From Microbispora hainanensis (GTDB lineage Bacteria > Actinomycetota > Actinomycetes > Streptosporangiales > Streptosporangiaceae), in the NCBI RefSeq assembly GCF_006874475.1, contig NZ_VIRM01000006.1, forward strand, positions 152,783 through 216,782: 64,000 nucleotides of DNA, given 5' to 3'. How positions within the stretch are numbered: position 1 is the stretch's first letter; each line of letters starts with the position of its first letter. Positions 43,682 to 51,582 of the stretch are shown in pieces. Below the pieces are notes generated by a model. That model was not told the origin of the DNA and made no database searches. It saw only the letters and a program-made list of their open reading frames with translations. A program made the position numbers and the translations under genes.

Positions 43682-44290
43682 ATGCGATCTGGCCCGGTGA
43701 CCGGACCGGCGACCGGCCCGGTGACGATGCGGGTGCGGCGCTACCTGCCCGACGGCAATCCGTTACGGCGCGGCACCGACCGCGTCGAGTCCCTGGCCGT
43801 CCTGGCCTTACTGATCCTGTGCGTGCTGAGCCTGGGCGCGGCGTGCGCCGTGGGCGCCGCCGTCTATCGCGGCGGCCTGGCCGAGGAGCGTTCCGGGCGA
43901 TGGGTGACGGCCACTGTCACCCGGGACGCGCCGGCGGCCACCTGGGTCGCGGTGGAGGGCACCGCCGCGCGGCTGCGCACGGGCGTCGCCTGGACGACCG
44001 CCGACGGCCGCACGGTGACCGGGCAGGCGCCGGTGCCCTCGGCGGCCAAGGCCGGCACGCCCGTGCGGATCTGGCTGGACCACGAGGGCAGGCCCGGCGA
44101 CGGCCCGCGCAGCCGGATCGACACGGTCGCGGACGGCGTCGCGTCCGGAACGGCCACGGCGGCGCTGTCGCTGACGATGCTGCTCGCCTGCCTCGCCCTC
44201 GTGCGCCGCCGTCTCGATCACCACAGGTACGCCGCCTGGGACGCCGGGTGGCTCGCGATGAACCGGCGGCGCAAGCCCAAGGACGCGTAA
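43682..44290 (+). CDS. Rv1733c-like membrane protein
   Basis: A 202-residue protein with two membrane helices (~38-62 LAVLALLILCVLSLGAACAVG; ~160-182 AALSLTMLLACLALV) flanking an extracellular beta domain (WVTATVTRDAPAAT, GVAWTTADGRTVTGQAPVP). This architecture and RVSLDHEG-like end match the Rv1733c family, a DosR-regulon membrane antigen in mycobacteria. AGGAGGGG precedes ATG 43682. No DosR-type box is seen before this gene. Function unknown. Confidence 0.72.
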   Translation: MRSGPVTGPATGPVTMRVRRYLPDGNPLRRGTDRVESLAVLALLILCVLSLGAACAVGAAVYRGGLAEERSGRWVTATVTRDAPAATWVAVEGTAARLRTGVAWTTADGRTVTGQAPVPSAAKAGTPVRIWLDHEGRPGDGPRSRIDTVADGVASGTATAALSLTMLLACLALVRRRLDHHRYAAWDAGWLAMNRRRKPKDA

Positions 44291-44308
44291 GCACACAGGA
44301 GGCGCGTC

Positions 44309-44584
44309 GTGCTGACAGTCACCGACCACGCCGTTCGGGCGATCCGCGATCTGATGGTGGGGGAGTATCTCCCCGACGAGGCGGGCCTGCGCATCGCGGC
44401 CAAGCCGGGCGAGCCCGCCTCGCTGGAGCTCTCGCTGGTGAGCGCGCCGTTTTCGGGTGACGAGGTGATCGAGAAGGCGGACGTGCGCGTCTTCGTCGAA
44501 CCGGAGGTCGCCGAGACCGTCGGCGGCAAGACGCTGGACGCCGAGACCGGGCCCGGCGGCCGGCCCACCTTCCGCCTCACCTGA
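44309..44584 (+). CDS. HesB/IscA-like protein lacking cysteines
   Basis: A 91-residue protein starting at GTG 44309 behind AGGAGG. LTVTDHAVRAIRDLM and AGLRIAAKPGEPASLELSLVSAP follow the A-type Fe-S carrier fold, but there is not one Cys in the chain, so it cannot bind a cluster in the usual way. Similar Cys-free HesB-like proteins are known in actinomycetes, with no known role. The stop is followed by a short CACCTGAT duplication. Confidence 0.7.
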   Translation: MLTVTDHAVRAIRDLMVGEYLPDEAGLRIAAKPGEPASLELSLVSAPFSGDEVIEKADVRVFVEPEVAETVGGKTLDAETGPGGRPTFRLT

Positions 44585-44609
44585 TCACCTGATCACCTGT
44601 CGCCCGTCC

Positions 44610-47600
44610 TCACAGCTCGGCCGGGACCCGCGGCGGCGGGACGCTCGCCTCCTGACGACTGCGCAGCGCCTCCAGGCCGACCAGGTCGTCCGGCTCGGCG
44701 TCCGGGGTCTCCTGGTCGAACCTCGCCAGGGCCGGATGCCGCAGGGCCAGCGTGATCGTGAGCGCGATGGCCAGGCCGCACACGACGTACAGCAGGCCGA
44801 TGCCGCGGCCCTCGCCGACTCCGATCACCTTCCCGACCGTGCCGGCCAGCGGGCCGTCCGGCCGCATCAGCGGCTCGAAGAGCAGCCCCACCAGCCAGGC
44901 CTGTACGGCGAGGCCGACCGGCTGGGTCGACAGCGCGAGCATCCGGTTGATCGCGATGACCCGGGCGTGGTAGCGCTGGGGCACCTTCGAGTGGATGATC
45001 GTCAGCCAGATGCCGTCGCTGATCGTCATCATCAGCGACATGCCGAAGGCGCCGACCGTGATGAGGACGAGCGACGGGCGCAGACCGGCGATCGCGCAGA
45101 AGATCCCGAGCACGCCGGCGGCCGCCAGCATGCCGAACATCCGGCGGTCACGCGGGCCACCCCACAGCGTGATGATCAGCCCGCCGCAGACCGCCCCGAT
45201 CCCGGCGAGCAGCGCCACCCGCCCCGTGTCGGCCAGCTCGCCGACCGACAGCACCAGCGGCGAGATCATGATGAACCCGGTGAACAGGAAGAAGTTCACG
45301 ATGAACATCGTGAAGGCCATGGCCCGCAGGCCGCGCCGCCGCAGCAGGTAGCGGAAGCCGTTGCGGATCTCGGCGGAGACCGTCTCGCGGCGCCGCCAGG
45401 CCATCGTGGCCGGGAAGCGCACGAGCAGGGTCACGGCGAACGCGATCGCGTAGCAGACCACGTTGGCGGTCAGGATGCCCTCGATGCCGATCAGCGCCAG
45501 CACGGCGACGGAGAACAGCGGCACCATGAGCTGGGCCACGGCGTTGCCGAGCTGGACGACGCCGCCGACGTGATGCAGATAGTGCTTGGGCGCGAGCTGT
45601 GGACCGGCCGACTGCCAGGCCACCCGTTGCAGGGTCACCGATATCGACAGCACCACCAGCAGGCCGTACAGCAGGGGCATGCTCAGCACGTCGCCGGCCA
45701 TCAGCGCGAGCAGCGCGGCCTGCACGGCCAGCGACAGGCCGTCGGCGGCCAGCATCGCCCGCTTGCGGTCATACCGGTCGACGAGCGCGCCGATCAGCGG
45801 CGCGAGGACGAGCCCCGGCACCAGCCCGATGATGGCGAACAGGCCGAACTGCACCAGTGAGCCGCTCTTCAGGTAGGCCCAGATCGGCACGGCGAACTCG
45901 GTCATCACGGCGCCGATCATCGAGACGATCTGACCGGTCGCCACCGTGAAGAACCGGCCCAGGCTGGGCTGCGGCCCGCCGACGTCGGCCTTCCGGTCGG
46001 TGGACAGCGCCTGCCGCCACCACGTCGCCGGGTCCTCGGGCGGGCGTGGCCGCCACTCTTCGGTGCGTTCGACGGCGGCGTGGGTGGTCGTGACGATCGC
46101 GGCCAGTTCCTCGGTGCGATAGCGGAGGAAGTAGTGGCCGGCCTCGGCCATCACGACCAGCGCCGTGGTCTCGGAGACGCAGTGCCAGTCGCGGTAGCGC
46201 TCCTGGTAGAAGTCGGTCAGCGCGTCGCGGTCGCCGACGATCGAGATCACCGGGGCGCGCAGCTGCGGGCTCTGCCGCTCCACGAGCTCGCTGAAGTAGT
46301 CCTCACCGGCCCGCGCGTCCACGCGCATAGTGCGGATGATGTGGTCGACCTGCTCGGGATCGAGGTCCTGGAGGTCGGCGCCCATCGCGCGCAGCCAGTT
46401 GGCGTGCGCGTTGGCGTTGTCCAGCGCCTTGCTGCGGAAGATGCGCCCGAGCAGGCCGTTCAGGCCCTTCGTGGGGGTGGCGAACGGGAAGCTGCCGCCC
46501 ATGTAGACGGCCTCCACACGCCGCCCGGCCGCCTCGAGCCGCCGCGCGATCTCGGCGGTCAGCGCGCTGCCGACGCAGTGGCCGTACAACGCGACCGGGC
46601 CGCGCACGCGCTCGACCACCTCGTCGCAGACCCGCTGGGCGGCCTCGTGGAACGGGATCGTGCTCTCCTCGACACCCAGCTCGTGGCCGGGCAGGGCGAC
46701 CGCGAACAGCGAGTGGCCGTCCGGCAGCGCGTCGGCCAGCGGCTGGTAGACCATCGCGCTGGCCCCGCCGTACGGGATGCAGACGAGCGACAGCGTCGGC
46801 GTCTTGACCGGCCGGGTGAGCTCGACCAGCAGGCCGCGCGGGCCCTCCTCGGCGGTGCTCTCCGGAGTGCCGTTGGCGGCGTCGATCACCGCGGCCAGCT
46901 CCCGCACGGTGCGGTTGGCGATCGCGTCGAGCACGGTCACCTGGTAGCCGTCGGAGGGCAGCGCCTGGCGCAGCTTGGCGACCATGCGGATGAGCAGCAG
47001 CGAGTGGCCGCCGAGCGCGTTGAAGTCGGCGTCGATCGAGACGGCGTCGATGCCGAGGACCTCCCGCCAGACCCCGGCCACCACGATCTCGGTCTCGGTC
47101 GTCGGCTCGGCCAGGTCGTCGCCCACCCGGACCACCGGATCGGGCAGTGCCTTGCGGTCCACCTTGCCGTTGGCGTTGAGCGGGATGGTCTCCAGCGGCA
47201 CGAACACCGACGGGACCATGTAGTCCGGCAGCCGTTCCGCGCAGTGGTCCGCCAGCTCGGACAACTCCGGCCCGGTGGGGACGTAGTAGGCGACGAGCCG
47301 CTTGTCCTCGGGGGTGAACGCGTGCACGGTGACGACCGCGTCGCGCACACCGGGGTGATCGAGGACGGTCGCCCGCACCTCGTCCAGCTCGATGCGGTAG
47401 CCGCGGATCTTCACCTGGTCGTCGTAGCGACCCAGGAAGGCCACGTCGCCGTCGCGGGTCCAGGCCACCCGGTCGCCGGTGCGGTACATCCGGCCGCCCG
47501 GGTTGAAGGGATCCGGCAGGAACCGCTCCTCGGTGAGGTCCGGCCGGTTCATGTACCCGCGGGTCACGCCCACGCCGCCGACGTACAGCTCGCCCGGCAC

Positions 47601-50120
47601 GCCGACCGGCTGCAGCCGCCGGTGGGCGTCCAGGACGTACATCCGCATGTTGGGCAGCGGGCGCCCGATCGGGACGACCTCCACGAGCTGGGCGTCCCGC
47701 ACGGGATAGACGCAGGTGCCGACCGACGCCTCGGTGGGGCCGTACTCGTTGATCAGCCGGCCCGGGCCGAGCATCTCCAGCCAGCGGTTGGCCATCGAGC
47801 CGGGCAGCGCCTCGCCCGCCACGACGATCTTCCCGGCGAGCGCGGCGGCCTGCCGGGCGTCGATCTGGTGACCGAGCACCTCCAGGTGCCCGGGAGTGCA
47901 TTTGATGAAGGCGTACGGCCCGCCCGCCACCAGCAGCGCGCCCAGCTCGCCCATGTCGAAGTCCTGCGGCAGCACGGTGACCCGGCGGCCCGCGACGAGC
48001 GGCGCCCACAGGTTGGGCACCACGAGGTCGAACGCCACCGAGCCGAACAGCGGCGCGCCGCCGTCGCCCTGGTACGCCAGGTCCTCGACGGCCCACCACA
48101 CGTGGTTCACCAGCCCGCGGTGGGTGACCTGCACGCCCTTCGGCTTGCCGGTCGACCCCGACGTGAAGATCACGTAGGCCAGCCGGTCGATGTCGTACGG
48201 CACGCCTGCCGGGTGGCGCGGCAGGTCGTCGAGGACGCCGCTCTCCACGTCGACGACGTCGTCCAGCACGCCGGCGCCGTCGAACAGGTGCGCGTAGCCC
48301 GCCGAGGTCAGGACCAGCGGGGTCGCGGCGATCGACAGCATGTCGTGCACGCGCTGCGCGGGGAACTTGGGATCCATCGGCAGGTAGGCCGCGCCCGCCT
48401 TCCACACGCCCAGGAGGCAGGCGATGAGATCCGGGCTCCGGTCGAGCAGCACGCCCACCGTGTCCTCCGGGCCGATGCCCCGCTCGCGCAGCAGGTGAGC
48501 GACCTGGTTCGCGCGGGCGTGCAGCTCGGCGTAGGTGGTCGTGCGGCCCTCGAAGGCGACCGCGACCGCGTCCGAGTCCGCGTGGCGCTCCAGCAGCTCG
48601 GGCAGGGCGACGTCCGGGTAGGGCCGGGCCGAGTCGTTCCAGTCGTCCAGCACCACGTCGCGCTCGGCGTCGGTGAGCAGCTCCAGGCGGGCCAGCGGGG
48701 TGTCCGGGGCGGCGGCGACGCGCTCGGCCAGCGCCCGGTAGTGCCCGGCCATCCGGGCGACGGCGTCCGCGTCGAACCGGTCCTTCTGGTAGGTCAGGTA
48801 GAGCTCGGGGTCGCCGGCGCCGTTCAGGTGCACCAGCAGCGCGAGGTCGTAGGTGAAGTCGTCGACCTCGTGCTCCCAGACCGACGCCTCCAGCCCGGGC
48901 CAGCGCCCGCGCTGGTCGCGGAAGACCCGCAGCGAGAAGCCCACGGTCGACAGCGAGAAGTTGCGGGCGTCCCGGTCGCTCAGCGCCCCGGCCAGCTCCG
49001 AGAACGGCAGGTGGTTGGCGAGCGCCTCGCCGAGCCTGCGCCGGACCCCCGCCGCCGCCTCCCGGAACGACGGGTCGCCGGACAGGTCGGCGCGCAGCGG
49101 CAGGGCGTTGACGAAGCAGCCCAGCACGGGCTCCAGCTCCACGCGGCGGCGTCCGCCGTCCACCGTGGCGATCGTCAGGTCGCCCTGCCCGGTGTATCGC
49201 GCGAGCAGCATCGAGAAGACCGTGAGCAGGGCCACGAACGGGGTGGTTCCGGGGCCGCCGGCCTCCCGCAGCGCCCGCAGGACCTCCTCCGGCAGGGTGA
49301 ACAGGTGGCAGTCGCTCCGGTGGCCCTCGGTGACGGCCTGGCCGTCCCGCGCGACGGGCAGCTCCACCGCGCTCGCGCCGTCGAGCCGGTCGCGCCAGTA
49401 GATGAGCCGCCGCTCGCGCTGCTCGCCGGTCAGCTCACGCCGAGACCATGCCGCGTAGTCGGCGTACTGGAGCGGCGGCGCGGCCACCTCGGCGGGCCGG
49501 CCCTCGTGGGTGGACGCGTACACGCTGGTCAGCTCGTCCACGATGATGCCGACCGACCATCCGTCGCACGCGATGTGGTGGCAGACGAACATCAGCACGT
49601 GGTCCTCGTCGGCCAGCCGCACCAGCGTCGTGCGGTGGACCGGCCCGGCCTCCAGGTCGAAGCGTTCGACGGCGGCCCTGCACGTGATCTCCCGGGCCCG
49701 GGCCTCCCGCTCGGCCTCCGGCAGCTCTCGCAGGTCCACGACGTCGAGCGGCGCGGGCCCGGGGTCGAGGACGACCTGCCGGGGCTCGTGCCCGTCGCCC
49801 TCGTAGACCGTACGCAGGATCTCGTGGCGTTCGACCAGGCTGTGCAGGGCGGCGGTCAGGGCCCGGAGGTCGAGCGGGCCGGTGAGCCGCAGGCCGATCG
49901 TGGCGTTCGGCGCCGGGGCGCCCTCGGCGAAGCGGGCGCCGAGCCACATCTGGGTCTGCTCGTAGGAGCAGGGGGCGGGTCCCTCGCCGCGCGGGGTGAT
50001 CGCGGTCGCGGCGGCGGCCTTGGCGGCCCTGGCGGCCAGGAGCCGGCGCAGCGCCTCCTGCCTGCGTGGGGAAAGCGACGCTATTAAATGCTCGTTGTCA
50101 GTCGTCGGCGTTATCGTCAC
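44610..50120 (-). CDS. Single-module NRPS (C-A-PCP-TE) fused to MFS exporter
   Basis: An 1836-residue protein. It starts at GTG 50120 with AGGAGA upstream; the frame runs open to 50168. Domains in order: helical docking-like N-terminus (HLIASLSPRRQEALRRLLAA), condensation (~40-470, HHIACDG at ~181), adenylation (~490-1000: FTSGSTGKPKG ~652, NEYGPTE ~792, YRTGDRV ~880, NGKVDRK ~983), PCP (GGHSLL, Ser ~1038), thioesterase (~1105-1340, GHCVGS ~1180), and from ~1385 a 12-helix MFS transporter. The A-domain pocket reads DLPKVAEVGK, nearest the known Asn code DLTKLGEVGK. One protein would thus elongate, release and export the product. The leading C domain needs a donor from another carrier, most simply the FkbH-PCP protein across the promoter. 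Confidence 0.93.
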   Translation of the reverse strand: MTITPTTDNEHLIASLSPRRQEALRRLLAARAAKAAAATAITPRGEGPAPCSYEQTQMWLGARFAEGAPAPNATIGLRLTGPLDLRALTAALHSLVERHEILRTVYEGDGHEPRQVVLDPGPAPLDVVDLRELPEAEREARAREITCRAAVERFDLEAGPVHRTTLVRLADEDHVLMFVCHHIACDGWSVGIIVDELTSVYASTHEGRPAEVAAPPLQYADYAAWSRRELTGEQRERRLIYWRDRLDGASAVELPVARDGQAVTEGHRSDCHLFTLPEEVLRALREAGGPGTTPFVALLTVFSMLLARYTGQGDLTIATVDGGRRRVELEPVLGCFVNALPLRADLSGDPSFREAAAGVRRRLGEALANHLPFSELAGALSDRDARNFSLSTVGFSLRVFRDQRGRWPGLEASVWEHEVDDFTYDLALLVHLNGAGDPELYLTYQKDRFDADAVARMAGHYRALAERVAAAPDTPLARLELLTDAERDVVLDDWNDSARPYPDVALPELLERHADSDAVAVAFEGRTTTYAELHARANQVAHLLRERGIGPEDTVGVLLDRSPDLIACLLGVWKAGAAYLPMDPKFPAQRVHDMLSIAATPLVLTSAGYAHLFDGAGVLDDVVDVESGVLDDLPRHPAGVPYDIDRLAYVIFTSGSTGKPKGVQVTHRGLVNHVWWAVEDLAYQGDGGAPLFGSVAFDLVVPNLWAPLVAGRRVTVLPQDFDMGELGALLVAGGPYAFIKCTPGHLEVLGHQIDARQAAALAGKIVVAGEALPGSMANRWLEMLGPGRLINEYGPTEASVGTCVYPVRDAQLVEVVPIGRPLPNMRMYVLDAHRRLQPVGVPGELYVGGVGVTRGYMNRPDLTEERFLPDPFNPGGRMYRTGDRVAWTRDGDVAFLGRYDDQVKIRGYRIELDEVRATVLDHPGVRDAVVTVHAFTPEDKRLVAYYVPTGPELSELADHCAERLPDYMVPSVFVPLETIPLNANGKVDRKALPDPVVRVGDDLAEPTTETEIVVAGVWREVLGIDAVSIDADFNALGGHSLLLIRMVAKLRQALPSDGYQVTVLDAIANRTVRELAAVIDAANGTPESTAEEGPRGLLVELTRPVKTPTLSLVCIPYGGASAMVYQPLADALPDGHSLFAVALPGHELGVEESTIPFHEAAQRVCDEVVERVRGPVALYGHCVGSALTAEIARRLEAAGRRVEAVYMGGSFPFATPTKGLNGLLGRIFRSKALDNANAHANWLRAMGADLQDLDPEQVDHIIRTMRVDARAGEDYFSELVERQSPQLRAPVISIVGDRDALTDFYQERYRDWHCVSETTALVVMAEAGHYFLRYRTEELAAIVTTTHAAVERTEEWRPRPPEDPATWWRQALSTDRKADVGGPQPSLGRFFTVATGQIVSMIGAVMTEFAVPIWAYLKSGSLVQFGLFAIIGLVPGLVLAPLIGALVDRYDRKRAMLAADGLSLAVQAALLALMAGDVLSMPLLYGLLVVLSISVTLQRVAWQSAGPQLAPKHYLHHVGGVVQLGNAVAQLMVPLFSVAVLALIGIEGILTANVVCYAIAFAVTLLVRFPATMAWRRRETVSAEIRNGFRYLLRRRGLRAMAFTMFIVNFFLFTGFIMISPLVLSVGELADTGRVALLAGIGAVCGGLIITLWGGPRDRRMFGMLAAAGVLGIFCAIAGLRPSLVLITVGAFGMSLMMTISDGIWLTIIHSKVPQRYHARVIAINRMLALSTQPVGLAVQAWLVGLLFEPLMRPDGPLAGTVGKVIGVGEGRGIGLLYVVCGLAIALTITLALRHPALARFDQETPDAEPDDLVGLEALRSRQEASVPPPRVPAEL

Positions 50121-50627
50121 CGAGCGTTCTCCTCTCTGCGCAGACAATGCGCAGGACCAGCTGACCACGCAAAAAAAGTGGTTGAACCAGAAAACGCTTG
50201 ATCGTCGATTCCGCAGGACGTCGCCGCGTATCTCGCCGCCTTTGAGCCGAGATGCGTGGGAGCGCTCCCACGAAAGTGATTATTTTACGATACGGGATGC
50301 ACGCTGGGTAACGCAAGCCTCGCTTCCACCTGCGATCCCGTGCGCAGGGTATTGGGAAATCGACCTTCCGTCAGCATTTGCGGGCGACCGAACATGAGCA
50401 GTCGTCGGCATTGCCGGCAGACACAGGCATATGTCGGAGAATTTGACTGGCGCCGTCGAGCAGACCGGATGAAACATGTTTCTTGCGCGTAACCCGATCC
50501 GGGTTCTATGTTGGCCGCCGGAATCTCTTTCCGCAGGGGCGCCGCTTATTCGAGGGCCTGCCTGCCTTCTTAATTCGACTTTTCCCCGTGCTCGGCCGCG
50601 GCCGGATCCCGCGCAGAAGGAGGACGC
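50121..50627. promoter_or_regulatory. Divergent control region of the NRPS cluster
   Basis: 507 bp without a supported gene, markedly richer in A+T than the flanks. It holds: a 7-bp hairpin CTGCGCA-gacaa-TGCGCAG (50136-50154) in the presumed NRPS leader; an 18-bp perfect palindrome with the CelR/CebR core (50255-50272); a possible minus-strand promoter, TTGCGT (50316-50311) - 18 bp - TATCGT (50292-50287), which places the operator at about +8 to +25; and, towards the dioxygenase, no clear second operator. Short ORFs here lack coding character. Confidence 0.5.
50255..50272. promoter_or_regulatory. CelR/CebR operator
   Basis: CGTGGGAGCGCTCCCACG is a perfect 18-bp palindrome containing TGGGAGCGCTCCCA, the exact 14-bp operator published for the cellobiose-responsive LacI-family regulators CelR (Thermobifida) and CebR (Streptomyces). 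It lies 135 bp before the NRPS start and 355 bp before the dioxygenase start. The regulator gene is not in the window. Confidence 0.8.
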
Positions 50628-51554
50628 ATGGACGACTTCTGGAAGCCCTTGGAAATAGCCCCGGACGGCTTCGCCGCCACACCCGAGGGGTTGCTGCGAC
50701 CGCTGCGCGAGCTGAACGTGGGCGACCTGCTGGTCCGCGAGAAGGCGCTCGTCTTCCGGGGGTTCGGCGTCACGCCCGAGACCCTCGATGCCGTCATGGA
50801 CACGCTGCTGCCCAACCGCCTGGCGTACGTGCACGGCAACTCGCCCCGCACCAAGGTCGGCGGCAACGTCTACACCTCGACCGAGTATCCGCCCGAATAC
50901 ACGATCTCCATGCACAACGAGCTGTCCTACTCCGCCACCTGGCCCTCGCGGCTGCTGTTCTACTGCGAGAAGGCGGCGGCGACCGGCGGGGCCACCCCCG
51001 TCGTGGACGGCGTGCGCTGGCTGGAGTCGCTCGACGACGAGGTCAGGGACGCCTTCGCCAAGGGCGTGCGCTACACCCAGAACCTGCACGCCGGCCGGGG
51101 ACTCGGCAAGAGCTGGCAGGAGACGTTCGAGACCGAGGACCGCGACCAGGTGGCCGCGTTCCTCGACGGCATCGGCGCGGACTGGCAGTGGCGGCCCGAC
51201 GGCGGTGTGCGGATCTCCCAGGTCAGGCCGGCCACCACCCGCCACCCCGTGACCGGAGCCGAGGTGTGGTTCAACCAGGCCGACCAGTGGCACCCCGCCT
51301 CGATCGGCGACGAGGCCGCCGCCATGCTCGCCGAGCTCATGCCGGCGGAGGAGCTGCCCCAGTCGGTGACGTTCCCCGACGGCGCCCCGATCCCCGGCGA
51401 GTACGTGATCCAGGTGCGCGACCGGGGCCTGGACAACGCGGTGGACGTCGACTGGCGGGAGGGCGACCTGCTGCTGATCGACAACGTGCTGGTGGGGCAC
51501 GGCCGCAGGCCCTTCACCGGCTCCCGCCGCATCCTCGTGGCCATGTCCGACTGA
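50628..51554 (+). CDS. Fe(II)/2-oxoglutarate dioxygenase (SyrP/AsnO-like, TauD family)
   Basis: A 308-residue oxygenase. Iron ligands are seen as HNE in SMHNELSYSATWP (~96-98; His-x-Glu rather than His-x-Asp, as in AsnO-type amino acid hydroxylases) and a distal His in LVGHGRRPF (~290), with Arg in SRRILVAM for 2-oxoglutarate. SyrP-like phrases such as LFYCEKAAATGGATPVVD support beta-hydroxylation of an amino acid, free or PCP-bound. AAGGAGGA precedes the ATG. It opens the plus-strand operon of the NRPS cluster; the predicted Asn/Asp pocket of the A domain suits this reaction. Confidence 0.85.
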   Translation: MDDFWKPLEIAPDGFAATPEGLLRPLRELNVGDLLVREKALVFRGFGVTPETLDAVMDTLLPNRLAYVHGNSPRTKVGGNVYTSTEYPPEYTISMHNELSYSATWPSRLLFYCEKAAATGGATPVVDGVRWLESLDDEVRDAFAKGVRYTQNLHAGRGLGKSWQETFETEDRDQVAAFLDGIGADWQWRPDGGVRISQVRPATTRHPVTGAEVWFNQADQWHPASIGDEAAAMLAELMPAEELPQSVTFPDGAPIPGEYVIQVRDRGLDNAVDVDWREGDLLLIDNVLVGHGRRPFTGSRRILVAMSD

Positions 51555-51582
51555 TCACGCGCCTTTCGGAAGGGACACCGAA

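Noticed and set aside
46080..50087. 1335-residue plus-strand ORF opposite the NRPS
   Set aside because: It is a shadow of the NRPS in a GC-rich frame: the translation is low-complexity, rich in Arg/Gly/Ala/His, and has no domain, whereas the opposite strand has full NRPS motifs.
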